DNA of 36,239 nt from Candidatus Rokuibacteriota bacterium (GTDB lineage Bacteria; Methylomirabilota; Methylomirabilia; Rokubacteriales; CSP1-6): the NCBI GenBank assembly GCA_003220475.1, contig QHSO01000038.1:1-36239 (forward strand). The letters are read 5' to 3'. Below the pieces are notes generated by a model. That model did no database searches. It was given only the letters and a program-made list of their open reading frames with translations, and was not told the DNA's origin. Made by a program: the position numbers and the translations under genes. This document shows positions 7,782 through 15,092 of this stretch, piece by piece (the stretch's first letter is position 1; the number at the start of each line of letters is the position of its first letter).

Positions 7782-8471
7782 ATGGACGTCTTGCGTCCGC
7801 TGCTCGATGCGTTGGTGTCGCACGCGTACCTGGTCGTCTTCATCGGCGCGCTGGTCGACGCGACGGGCCTGCCGTTTCCGGGTCGGCTGTTGCTCGCAGG
7901 CGCCGGCGCCTACGCGGCCGCCGGCCACGCGAGCGTCGGCGCGTTCGTCGCGCTCGCCACGCTCGGCGCGATGCTCGCCGATCAGCTCTGGTTCTGGACG
8001 GCGACCCGCGGGAGCGTCTGGCTCATCGACGTCTACTGCCGCCTGGCGCGGCGTCCGGCGGGTTGGGTCGACGATAGCCTCAGCGGGCTCGTGCGATCGA
8101 CGACGCTCACGGTGATCCTCGGCCGCTTCTTCACCGTCGTGCGTCTCGGCGCGTGGCCGCTGCTGGTGCGCCGGGGACTGCGCTGGACGCACTTCGTCGC
8201 GCTCGACGCCGTCGGCGCGCTCGTGTGGTCCGCGATCTGGATCGGACTCGGCTGGATCGTCGGCGATCAGTGGCAGGATGCGGCGCAAACCATCAGCGGC
8301 TGGCTCGTGCTCGCCGGCGCGGTGGTGGTGGTCGGTCTCGCGGGCGCGCTGGCGCTGCGGGCGTGGCGCCGCCGCGCGCGCCGCGCGCATGCGGTCAGCG
8401 TCCCGACGGAAACGCCGGCGGACGCTTCTCGCGAATGGCCGCGAGACCCTCGCGCACATCCTCGCTCATGA
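7782..8471 (+). CDS. DedA family (VTT domain) membrane protein
   Basis: A 229-residue membrane protein of the DedA/SNARE-associated family, whose members act in lipid carrier recycling and membrane homeostasis. It has the re-entrant loop region DATGLPFPGRLLLAGAGAYAA and the arginine motif VILGRFFTVVRLGAWPL. Both differ slightly from the typical E-x-x-x-P and GRFxPxxR patterns (Asp for Glu, TVVR for PxxR). The ATG at 7782 is chosen; GTG 7752 would extend it over the divergent gene's leader. The last 25 codons, after an Arg-rich stretch, are antisense to the 3' end of the crotonase gene (77-bp overlap). Confidence 0.85.
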   Translation: MDVLRPLLDALVSHAYLVVFIGALVDATGLPFPGRLLLAGAGAYAAAGHASVGAFVALATLGAMLADQLWFWTATRGSVWLIDVYCRLARRPAGWVDDSLSGLVRSTTLTVILGRFFTVVRLGAWPLLVRRGLRWTHFVALDAVGALVWSAIWIGLGWIVGDQWQDAAQTISGWLVLAGAVVVVGLAGALALRAWRRRARRAHAVSVPTETPADASREWPRDPRAHPRS

Positions 8472-9192
8472 AGGTCAGCATCTCGAGCGCAATCGACTGG
8501 TCGAAGATCGGTCCCGCCTGACGCAGCCAGTTGTTGAGCGAGCGCTTCGTCCAGCGAATGGCCTGCTGCGCGCCACGCGCGAGCCGGTCGGCAACGTCGA
8601 GCGCGCGGGGCAGCACTTGCTCGGCCGGCACGCACAGGCTCACCAGTCCGATGCGCTCGGCTTCGCGGCCGTCGATGAACTCCGAGGTCAGCAGGTAATA
8701 CTTCGCCTTCGCCATCCCGCACAGCAGCGGCCACAGAATCGCCGCGTGGTCGCCGGCCACCACGCCGAGCTTGGTGTGGCCGTCGGTGAAGCGCGCGGTC
8801 TCCGCCATGATCGAGATGTCGGCCAGCAGGGCGACCACGAGGCCGGCGCCGACGGCGACGCCGTTGATCGCCGAGACGATCGGCTTGTCGGTGTTGATCA
8901 TGTTGTAGACGAGGTCGGAGGCCTCGCGCACCATACGCGCCAGGCGGCGCGGGTCGCGCGCGTTGGCGTCCACCATCTCGAGGTCGCCGCCGGCCGAGAA
9001 GGCGCGGCCCGCGCCCGTCACGACGGCGACGCGGGCCGCCTCGTCGGCGTCGAAGGTGAGCCAGACCTGAGTCAGTTCCCAGTGCAGTCGATCGTTGGTG
9101 GCGTTCAGCACCTCGGGTCGGTTGATGGTGATGAGCACCACGCCGTGCTCACGGCGCTCGAACGTGAGGTGCTGGTAGTCGCGATAATCCAT
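8395..9192 (-). CDS. Enoyl-CoA hydratase/isomerase (crotonase) family protein, atypical active site
   Basis: A 265-residue crotonase-fold protein from ATG 9192 with a GGGAGG Shine-Dalgarno 6 nt upstream. It has the CoA-binding and oxyanion-hole segments [12 protein letters not shown] and [23 protein letters not shown]. By manual alignment to rat mitochondrial hydratase, both catalytic glutamates are absent: FGQPE reads FTDGH (Glu144 to His) and the residue at Glu164 is Tyr (KAKYY). A GDH sits where GAGG is usual. It probably catalyses a different CoA-ester reaction or binds without hydration. No other beta-oxidation gene adjoins it. Confidence 0.88.
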   Translation of the reverse strand: MDYRDYQHLTFERREHGVVLITINRPEVLNATNDRLHWELTQVWLTFDADEAARVAVVTGAGRAFSAGGDLEMVDANARDPRRLARMVREASDLVYNMINTDKPIVSAINGVAVGAGLVVALLADISIMAETARFTDGHTKLGVVAGDHAAILWPLLCGMAKAKYYLLTSEFIDGREAERIGLVSLCVPAEQVLPRALDVADRLARGAQQAIRWTKRSLNNWLRQAGPIFDQSIALEMLTFMSEDVREGLAAIREKRPPAFPSGR

Positions 9193-9251
9193 GGACGCCT
9201 CCCGCGCCACATCCTACCGCGACGCGCGACCGACGACGTTGAGTCGGGCGC

Positions 9252-9641
9252 TCAGTCCCAGCGCGCGATGACCGCCCAGCGGTCCGCGCCGCCCCCGATC
9301 TCGCCGACGATCCACGGATCGACCTGACGCTCCTGGTAATAGGTCGGCGTCGCCACCCAGAACTTGTCGAACAGACCGCTCTGGACCGCGTCGTCGTACT
9401 TCAGCAGCGCGTGATCCGGTATGCGCTCGCGATAGGACTCGATGGGCTCCAGCACTGCGCTGCGCACGTAGCCGAACCGGCGCGGCAGCGCCTCGCCCAC
9501 CCGCTGACGGATCTCGGCCAGCGTGTACAGCGGACCATACGTGAGCTGCGCGTTTTCGATGCGCTCGTGCAGCATCTGACCGGGAAGACGCGCGCGGACG
9601 GCGCGGACGCGGGTTTCGGGGCTGACGGTGACATCTTGCAT
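9252..9641 (-). CDS. Hypothetical protein, 129 aa
   Basis: A 129-residue soluble protein I do not recognise. The ATG at 9641 is preceded by AGGAGGAG at good spacing. No signal peptide or membrane segment is visible. The middle part (PLYTLAEIRQRVGEALPRRF) looks helical, and the C-terminal half is rich in aromatic residues (FDKFWVATPTYYQERQVDPW). It is divergent from the cation transporter gene and lies 59 bp upstream of the crotonase gene on the same strand, so the two may be cotranscribed. Confidence 0.7.
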   Translation of the reverse strand: MQDVTVSPETRVRAVRARLPGQMLHERIENAQLTYGPLYTLAEIRQRVGEALPRRFGYVRSAVLEPIESYRERIPDHALLKYDDAVQSGLFDKFWVATPTYYQERQVDPWIVGEIGGGADRWAVIARWD

Positions 9642-9667
9642 GGCGGACTCCTCCTGTGCCGGCTGGC

Positions 9668-9728
9668 TGCAACGGCAAGGCCACCGGATGCTCGACGGCA
9701 CGGATGGTGCACTCCGCAATCCGTTGCA
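9668..9728. promoter_or_regulatory. 8-bp inverted repeat spanning the divergent leader of the cation transporter
   Basis: TGCAACGG at 9668-9675 and CCGTTGCA at 9721-9728 are perfect inverse complements separated by 45 nt, and the second arm directly abuts the transporter ATG at 9729. They bracket most of the 87-bp divergent region. They could be paired operator half-sites or fold the leader and mask the start codon. No regulator can be assigned. Confidence 0.3.
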
Positions 9729-10658
9729 ATGGCCTCGGAGTCGAAGACGGCGGTCGTCGCCGCCCTCGTCGGCAATGCCGCGCTCGCGATTCTCAAGGGT
9801 GTGACCGCCGCCATGACCGGCAGCGCGGCCATGCTGGCGGAGACGTGTCACTCGCTGGCGGACACCGGCAACCAGATCTTGCTCTTCGTCGGGATGCGGC
9901 TGAGCCAGCGTCCGCCCGACCGGGCCCGCCCGTTCGGCTACGGGATGAACACCTATTTCTGGTCGTTCGTCGTCTCGGCCATGCTCTTCACGCTCGGCGG
10001 CGCGTTCTCGATCTGGGAAGCGGTGCACAAGTTCATTCGCCCCGCGGAGAACGCGGCCTCGCCGGCGGCGTTCTTCGTGCTGGCCGGGGCGTTCGTGTTC
10101 GAAACGATGTCGCTCGGCGTCGCGCTGCACTCGGTCGCGAGCCAGCGCCGCGGGATGCCGCTGCTGCGCTTCGTGCGGGAAACGCGCGATCCCACGCTGC
10201 CAACCGTCCTGCTCGAAGATTCCGCGGCGTTGGTGTCGATCGTCGTCGCCGCGGCCGGCCTCGGCCTCGCGCGGTTGACCGCCGAGCCGCGCTGGGACGC
10301 CGCCGCGTCCGCCGTCATCGGGCTACTCCTCATCGCCGTGGCGTCGTTCCTGGCCTATGAGAATTATTCGCTCCTGCTCGGCGAGCCGGCGACCGCGGAG
10401 CACGAGGCGGCGATCCGCGCGCGCCTGGCGGCTGATCCCGCGGTGCGCGACGTGGTATCGCTCACCACGATGCACCTCGGTCCCACGGCGGTGCTGATCT
10501 CTGCCCGGGTCGCCTTCCGTCCAGAGCTGACGACCGTACAGATCGAGGATGCCGTCGAGCGCCTCGAGGACGCGGTGCGCGCCGCCGTGCCGGGGACGCG
10601 TCGGAGTCTGATCGTGATCGAGCCGGCGCGGCCGGACGCGGCGCGCCGCGCCGCCTGA
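9729..10658 (+). CDS. Cation diffusion facilitator, ZnT9 (SLC30A9)-like
   Basis: A 309-residue cation efflux protein with about six membrane helices and a cytoplasmic C-terminal domain. It matches the ZnT9-like branch closely: ETCHSLADTGNQ in helix 2, RPFGYGMNTYFWSFVVSAM, then the hallmark RDPTLPTVLLEDSAAL. The first metal motif is HSxxDxxN and the second E-D-x-x-A, as in that branch, rather than HxxxD as in YiiP. The C-terminal domain begins near AAIRARLAADPAVRDV. It likely exports Zn2+ or a similar divalent metal by proton exchange. The ATG at 9729 is preferred because upstream in-frame codons run into the divergent gene. Confidence 0.92.
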   Translation: MASESKTAVVAALVGNAALAILKGVTAAMTGSAAMLAETCHSLADTGNQILLFVGMRLSQRPPDRARPFGYGMNTYFWSFVVSAMLFTLGGAFSIWEAVHKFIRPAENAASPAAFFVLAGAFVFETMSLGVALHSVASQRRGMPLLRFVRETRDPTLPTVLLEDSAALVSIVVAAAGLGLARLTAEPRWDAAASAVIGLLLIAVASFLAYENYSLLLGEPATAEHEAAIRARLAADPAVRDVVSLTTMHLGPTAVLISARVAFRPELTTVQIEDAVERLEDAVRAAVPGTRRSLIVIEPARPDAARRAA

Positions 10659-10804
10659 GGTCAATGGCCCTCAGCGCCGCGCAGCACGCCAGCAAGAGCC
10701 GGATCCTCACGCAGCCCGAGCCGGCGAAGATCCCGAGCACGGTCGATGCGGTCGTGCTCAAACACGGGCGTGTGTTCGGGCTGCGCGCGGTGGCGCTCGC
10801 ACAG

Positions 10805-10957
10805 CGGCTCGACGTCGTGCGGCCGCGGCTGCCCGCGTGGTGCGATTGGCTGGAGATCCACAATCTGTGCGTCGGCGCCGCCCGCGCGCACCTACGCTTC
10901 GAGCGCGGCGCCGACGGTCGCGTGGAGGTCGCCGCCGACGTGCGCGTCGGCCTGATC
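10805..10957 (+). pseudogene. C-terminal remnant of a glycogen-debranching (amylo-alpha-1,6-glucosidase-like) enzyme
   Basis: The frame reads RLDVVRPRLPAWCDWLEIHNLCVG and continues ARAHLRFERGADGRVEVAADVRVG. This is the pattern that ends many MGH1-type glycogen debranching enzymes, where a line like RLxVxxPRLPxWLxxLxLxxLRVG leads to the final beta strands. The residues before it (GRVFGLRAVALAQ) resemble a shortened version of the preceding helix. The ~600-residue catalytic part is absent; the cation transporter gene ends just upstream. Recognition is from memory of the family; a short functional ORF cannot be excluded. Confidence 0.5.
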
Positions 10958-10989
10958 AGCCTGCGTCGTCGATCGGCGGCGCCGGCCCC

Positions 10990-11124
10990 GCCATCGAGCC
11001 CGGCGAGGCGAAACGCTCGTCGTATTTCGCGTTTCAGCGTGCCCGGCGGCGTTTTCGGCCCGCCGCGCTCGGGATGGCCGCAGCAGCAACCGACGCACGC
11101 GAGGATCAGCGCGGCGTCGGCGAT
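10990..11124 (-). pseudogene. Truncated 2Fe-2S ferredoxin-like N-terminus without a normal start codon
   Basis: On the minus strand, 45 codons read from ADAALILACVGCCCGHPERG to GGPKTPPGTLKREIRR and AFRLAGLDG. The V-C-x-x-C-C-C-G-x-x-x-x-G-x-P pattern followed by LK.E.RR is that of small (2Fe-2S) ferredoxin-domain proteins. The second half, which would carry the CLGxC motif, is missing. A GGAGGG Shine-Dalgarno (11130-11135) sits 6 nt before codon ATC at 11122-11124; an in-frame TAA lies just upstream and there is no ATG, GTG or TTG between them. So the start was lost, or a rare ATC is used. Confidence 0.5.
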
Positions 11125-11205
11125 GGTCGCCCTCCGTAAATGCTTTTACCGCGTGCGGCGTCGAACCTGGCAGATCGAATCACCATTGACCTACAGGAGG
11201 ATCGC

Positions 11206-11751
11206 ATGACGCGTGCAAAACGTACGATCGGCCTCATGACGGCCGTGCTCGTTCTTGCCGTCGGCGCGCTGAGCGCGCAGGCCCAACCGCAGTTCGGGGG
11301 CACATGGACGCTCGACCCCTCTCAGAGCCAGTTCCCCGCCCACGAGGGTGGCCACGCGCAGAAGGCGCCCGATGGCGCCCAGACGCCGAAGCAACCCCCC
11401 GTGATGAAGCTCGTCGTCGAGCAGAACGGCACCAACTTCAAGGTGACGCGCTCGATGGCGCGCGACAACCGGGAGCGCTCCTACAGCCAGGCGTTCGTCG
11501 CCGACGGTACGGAGCGGACGGAGCAGGGCCATCGCGGCGGAACGACGAAGACAAAGGCCACGCTCGGCGGTGACCGCCTCGTCACGAACTCCACCACCAC
11601 GATGCCGGCCAAGGACGGCGGCGAGGCGAAGACGTTCGCGCGCGAGTCGACCTGGACGGTGTCGCCGGACGGGCGCACGCTCACCATCGACACGGTGATG
11701 CATACGCCGCGCGGCGACCGGACGATGAAGACGGTCTATCTCAAGGGCTAG
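11206..11751 (+). CDS. Small exported protein, unknown family
   Basis: A 181-residue protein with a clear Sec signal peptide (basic MTRAKRT, hydrophobic GLMTAVLVLAVGAL, SAQAQ cleavage region). The start is fixed by AGGAGG 5 nt before the ATG. The mature part opens FGGTWTLDPSQSQFP, then shows repeated beta-strand-like segments (MKLVVEQNGTNFKVTRSM, TTKTKATLGGDRLVTNSTT, STWTVSPDGRTLTIDT). This resembles lipocalin-like or polyisoprenoid-binding-like secreted domains, but I cannot assign a family. Its stop is 3 bp from the convergent small gene. Confidence 0.75.
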   Translation: MTRAKRTIGLMTAVLVLAVGALSAQAQPQFGGTWTLDPSQSQFPAHEGGHAQKAPDGAQTPKQPPVMKLVVEQNGTNFKVTRSMARDNRERSYSQAFVADGTERTEQGHRGGTTKTKATLGGDRLVTNSTTTMPAKDGGEAKTFARESTWTVSPDGRTLTIDTVMHTPRGDRTMKTVYLKG

Positions 11752-11754
11752 CTT

Positions 11755-11940
11755 CTAACCGCTCGCCTCGGGACGTCCCTCGTCCTGCCAGGGGCTCTTG
11801 GTCTCCGGCGGCTCTTTGAAGCCGGGATCATAGCGCCGGCCGATCCGAGGGGCGTCCCGCAGCGGGCGCACGCCGCGCATCTTGCGAGAGACCTTCGCCG
11901 GATCCGTCTTCCGCACGGGCCGCTTCGCTGGACTGGCCAT
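11755..11940 (-). CDS. Small basic hypothetical protein, 61 aa
   Basis: A 61-residue, Lys/Arg/Pro-rich protein starting at ATG 11940. It begins MASPAKRPVRKTDPAKVSRK and ends with a motif-like segment RRYDPGFKEPPETKSPWQDE. It has no membrane segment and no recognised domain. The composition suggests a disordered, possibly nucleic-acid-associated protein. It fills the space between the exported protein and the divergent transporter gene. No strong Shine-Dalgarno is visible, so it is moderate evidence only. Confidence 0.5.
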   Translation of the reverse strand: MASPAKRPVRKTDPAKVSRKMRGVRPLRDAPRIGRRYDPGFKEPPETKSPWQDEGRPEASG

Positions 11941-11995
11941 GCCGGGTACTGATGCGAAGATGGTGCCCGCGACTCGAGGGGGTCCGGGCGGTTCG

Positions 11996-12871
11996 ATGAG
12001 CGAGACGGTCGGCATGCTGTGCGCGCTGGGATCGGCGATGTCGTGGTCGGTGACGAGCCTGATGGTCAGCGCGCTCACCCCGGGCATCGGGTCGTTCACC
12101 ATCAACGCCGCCCGCACGACCCTCACAGCGGCCATCGTCATCGGGTGGATGCTCCTCGCGGGCGGTCTCGACACCGTTCTGACGCTGTCCATGGGCAGCC
12201 TCGCGCTGCTGGCCGTCTCCATCGTGCTGGCGATCCCGATCGGCGACACGATCTTCTTCGAGAGCGCGCAGCGGCTCGGCCTCGGCCGCGCCATGACGAT
12301 CTCGATGAGTTATCCGGTCCTCGCCGCGTCGCTGGCCGCGCTGCTCCTGGGCGAGCGGCTCAGCGGGCCGATCGTCGTCGGCGGCCTGCTGACGCTGGCG
12401 GGCCTGGGGCTGATCGTCATGGCGCGCGTGGAGCCGCCGGGCGAGCCTCGGCCGTGGCGCGGCGTCGTGGAGGCGCTGCTGGCGGCGCTGGCGTGGGGGG
12501 TGTCGGTCGTCGCGCTGCGGGTGCCGCTCGACGAGATCGATCCGGTGAGCGCGCAGGCGATCCGCCTGCCCGTCGGCGCCGTGATGCTCTGGGTGACGCC
12601 GTGGGCGCTGCGCGGAGTGCCCGCGCTGCTGCGCGGCGGCTGGCCGTTGTTCGTCCGGCTGCTCGCGCTCGCCGCGCTCACCGCGGTCAGCTCGGTCATG
12701 TACGGCGCGTCGGTGAAGTACGCGGGCGTGGCGGTGGCCAGCGTGCTGTCGTCCACGGCGCCGCTGTTCGCGGTGCCCCTGGGCATCGTCTTTCTCAACG
12801 AGCGGCTGCCCGCGCTGGCGCTGCTGGGGGCGGTCGTGACCGTCGCGGGCATCGTGGTGCTGCGTCTCTGA
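11996..12871 (+). CDS. EamA/DMT family transporter
   Basis: A 291-residue membrane protein with ten hydrophobic segments arranged as two EamA repeats (about residues 5-140 and 150-290). Typical features are the first-repeat end PVLAASLAALLLGERLSGP and the second-repeat end STAPLFAVPLGIVFLNERLPA, the paired glutamates of the GERL/NERL motifs. Members move amino acids, nucleosides or other metabolites. The ATG at 11996 opens the first helix; an upstream in-frame extension to 11882 is polar and overlaps the divergent small gene. It lies 55 bp upstream of an amino acid ABC operon, which may hint at an amino acid substrate. Confidence 0.88.
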   Translation: MSETVGMLCALGSAMSWSVTSLMVSALTPGIGSFTINAARTTLTAAIVIGWMLLAGGLDTVLTLSMGSLALLAVSIVLAIPIGDTIFFESAQRLGLGRAMTISMSYPVLAASLAALLLGERLSGPIVVGGLLTLAGLGLIVMARVEPPGEPRPWRGVVEALLAALAWGVSVVALRVPLDEIDPVSAQAIRLPVGAVMLWVTPWALRGVPALLRGGWPLFVRLLALAALTAVSSVMYGASVKYAGVAVASVLSSTAPLFAVPLGIVFLNERLPALALLGAVVTVAGIVVLRL

Positions 12872-12926
12872 GTCGTCGTATCATCCCGCACGTTCGTCGA
12901 TCGCGATGTCACCAGGGAGGATCCCG

Positions 12927-13724
12927 ATGAGGTCACGCATACTCGCCGTCGTCGCCGTCATGCTCGTGCTCGCCGCCGGCATCGCGACGACCGCCTGGGC
13001 CCAGTCCACGCTGGACACGGTGAAGAAGCGCGGCAAGCTCGTCGCCGGCGTGAAGACGGACTTCCCGCCGTTCGGTACCGTCGATAGCTCGGGCAAGAAC
13101 GTCGGCTTCGACGTCGACGTCGCCCATCGCTTCGCGAAGGCGCTCTTCAACGACGAGCAGCAGGTCGAGCTGGTCGCCGTCACGTCGGGCAACCGGATTC
13201 CGTTTCTGCAGTCCGGCAAGATCGACATCGTCATCGCCACCGTCACCATCACCGACGAGCGGCGCCAGGTCGTCGAGTTCTCCGAACCGTACTTCATGTC
13301 CGGTTCCCTGCTGCTCGTGCCCAAGAGCTCCACCGCGAAGAGCCTCGACGACATGGCGGGGAAGACCGTGGCCGTGGTGCAGGGCGCCATCCAGGATCGC
13401 GACGTCGAGCAGCTGCAGCCGAAGGCGACGCGCGTGAAGTTCGGCAAGGTGTCGGAGGCGGTGCTGGCCGTGAAGGGTGGCCGCGCCGATGCCTACGTGC
13501 ACGACGACATCGTCATTCTCAGTCTCGCGAAAGAGAACCCCGATCTCAAGGCCGTGGGCACGCCATTCATGCCGCGGCCGTACGGCATCGCGGTGCGCAA
13601 GGGCGACGTCGAGTTCGTGAAGTGGGTGAACGCGCAGCTGGCCGCGATGAAGGCGGACGGCACGTACGACCGCCTGTGGAAGAAGTACTTCGCGGACGTC
13701 GAGGGGAATCTCGTGAAGCCGTGA
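12927..13724 (+). CDS. Polar amino acid ABC transporter, substrate-binding protein
   Basis: A 265-residue periplasmic binding protein of SBP family 3. It has a Sec signal (RILAVVAVMLVLAAGIATTAWAQ), then the canonical STLDTVKKRGKLVAGVKTDFPPFG, the NVGFDVDVAHRFAKAL specificity segment, and the ligand-site pattern TITDERRQVVEFSEPYF. It would deliver a polar amino acid (Gln, His, Arg or Asp/Glu class) to the permeases that follow. The ATG at 12927 has a GGGAGG Shine-Dalgarno upstream. The stop overlaps the next start (GTGA, 13721-13724). Confidence 0.94.
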   Translation: MRSRILAVVAVMLVLAAGIATTAWAQSTLDTVKKRGKLVAGVKTDFPPFGTVDSSGKNVGFDVDVAHRFAKALFNDEQQVELVAVTSGNRIPFLQSGKIDIVIATVTITDERRQVVEFSEPYFMSGSLLLVPKSSTAKSLDDMAGKTVAVVQGAIQDRDVEQLQPKATRVKFGKVSEAVLAVKGGRADAYVHDDIVILSLAKENPDLKAVGTPFMPRPYGIAVRKGDVEFVKWVNAQLAAMKADGTYDRLWKKYFADVEGNLVKP

Positions 13725-14398
13725 CGCCCGCGCCCGTGTACACGTTCGAATGGGCGGCGGTCTGGCGTGGCCTGCCCTACCTCCTGCAGGGCGCCGGCCT
13801 CACCATCGTGATCTCCGCCGTGGCCATGGCGCTGGCGGCGGCGCTCGGCCTGGCCCTCGCGGTGGCCACGCAGACCGGCGGCCGCATCGTTCGCAGCGCC
13901 GTCGACGCCTACGTCGAGCTCTTCCGCAACACGCCGCTGCTGATCCAGATCTTCATCGTGTACTTCGGCCTGCCGCAGCTTGGCGTGCGACTGTCGCCGT
14001 TCCTGTCGGGATTGTCGGCGCTCGTGCTCTACGCCGCCGCCTACAACGCCGAGATCTTCCGCGCGGGCCTGGAGGCGGTGCCGCGCGGGCAGCACGAGGC
14101 CGCGCAGTCGTGCGGACTGTCGCCGGCGCAGGCGCTCCGATTCGTCATCGTGCCGCAGGCGCTCCGCATCGCGTTCCCCGCGCTCGGCAACAACCTCGTC
14201 TCGCTGGTGAAGAACTCCTCCCTCGTGTCCACCATCGGCATGGTCGAGCTGATGTTCGTGGCCAACGACATCTCGTTCAACAACTTCCGCACCTTCGAGA
14301 TCTATGGCACCACCGCCGTCCTGTACGTGATGCTCGTGCTCGCGCTCACGCGCGTGCTGCACGCGGCCGAGATGCGCATGGCGCGGGTCGCCTCGTGA
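13721..14398 (+). CDS. Amino acid ABC transporter permease (HisM/GlnP family), first subunit
   Basis: A 225-residue inner-membrane permease. The GTG at 13721 overlaps the binding-protein stop. It has the family's LRGLPYLLQGAGLTIVIS-type opening, the conserved VELFRNTPLLIQIFIVYFGLP segment, and the EAA loop (AGLEAVPRGQHEAAQSCGLSPAQALRFVIVPQALR) that contacts the ATPase. About five membrane helices. It forms a heterodimer with the next gene product. Confidence 0.94.
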   Translation: MTPAPVYTFEWAAVWRGLPYLLQGAGLTIVISAVAMALAAALGLALAVATQTGGRIVRSAVDAYVELFRNTPLLIQIFIVYFGLPQLGVRLSPFLSGLSALVLYAAAYNAEIFRAGLEAVPRGQHEAAQSCGLSPAQALRFVIVPQALRIAFPALGNNLVSLVKNSSLVSTIGMVELMFVANDISFNNFRTFEIYGTTAVLYVMLVLALTRVLHAAEMRMARVAS

Positions 14399-15036
14399 GC
14401 GTCCTGTGGCCGAGCCTGCCGTACCTGCTGCGCGGCGCCGCGAGCACGGTGGTGCTGGCGCTCGCCGTGCTCGTCGTCGGTAGCGCGCTCGGGCTCGCCC
14501 TCGGTCTGCTGCGTGTCGTCCCGTGGCGCGTCGCCGCCGGTGCGGTCGGCTGGGCGGTCGAGGTTGTCCGCGCGGTGCCACTGCTGCTCCTGCTGTTCTT
14601 CGTATTCTTCGGGCTGCCCGCGCTCGGGGTGCGCATTCCGACGTTTCCCGCCGCGGTGCTCGCCATGAGTCTGTGGATGGCCGCCAACACCGCGGAGGTC
14701 GTGCGGGGCGGCGTGCAATCGATCCCGCGCGGGCAATACGAAGCGGCGCGTTCGCTCGGATTGGGTTGGCTGCGCACGCTGCGCTTCGTGATCCTGCCGC
14801 AAGCGATGCGACGGATGCTGCCGCCGTTCGTCGGTCTCTGCACGATTCTCGTGAAGGACACGTCGCTCGCCGCGATCATCGGCGTGTTCGAGCTCACGCG
14901 CGCGGCGCAGGAGACGATCGAGCGCACACTGCGCTCGTTCGAGATCTATGGCGCGGCGGCGGTGATCTACTTCGCGCTGTGTTTTCCGCTGACGCGACTC
15001 GCGGCGCGGCTCGAATTACGGCTCGGACGTCCGTAG
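14395..15036 (+). CDS. Amino acid ABC transporter permease, second subunit
   Basis: A 213-residue paralogue of the preceding permease, with GTG at 14395 overlapping the previous stop (GTGA). It has VEVVRAVPLLLLLFFVFFGLP and the EAA loop GGVQSIPRGQYEAARSLGLGWLRTLRFVILPQAMR. The C-terminal LVKDTSLAAIIGVFELT segment is typical of HisQ/GlnP-type subunits. The cognate ATP-binding protein, usually the next gene, is not here; the downstream gene is an unrelated receiver protein. The system must borrow an ATPase encoded elsewhere. Confidence 0.94.
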   Translation: MSVLWPSLPYLLRGAASTVVLALAVLVVGSALGLALGLLRVVPWRVAAGAVGWAVEVVRAVPLLLLLFFVFFGLPALGVRIPTFPAAVLAMSLWMAANTAEVVRGGVQSIPRGQYEAARSLGLGWLRTLRFVILPQAMRRMLPPFVGLCTILVKDTSLAAIIGVFELTRAAQETIERTLRSFEIYGAAAVIYFALCFPLTRLAARLELRLGRP

Positions 15037-15092
15037 GTCGGACCAGCGGGCCGAGCAATCCAGGCGGCAGCGTCCTTGCACCAACCGTTGGT

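Larger units (their letters stand above)
10659..11205. other. 547-bp stretch with no intact gene; decayed coding sequence
   Basis: No complete gene is visible. The first bases contain a weak hairpin, CTGAGG (10655-10660) with CCTCAG (10669-10674), after the transporter stop, without a T tract. The interior holds two recognisable gene remnants, listed separately, on opposite strands and facing each other. The last ~70 bp (about 11135-11205) look like the leader of the next gene: GTAAA-N4-TTTAC at 11136-11149 and an AGGAGG Shine-Dalgarno at 11195-11200. Confidence 0.6.

Noticed and set aside
10661-10891. A minus-strand open frame of 76 codons in the decayed gap
   Set aside because: No ribosome site, no recognisable domain, Arg/His-rich composition typical of antisense frames, and it opposes the debranching-enzyme-like remnant.
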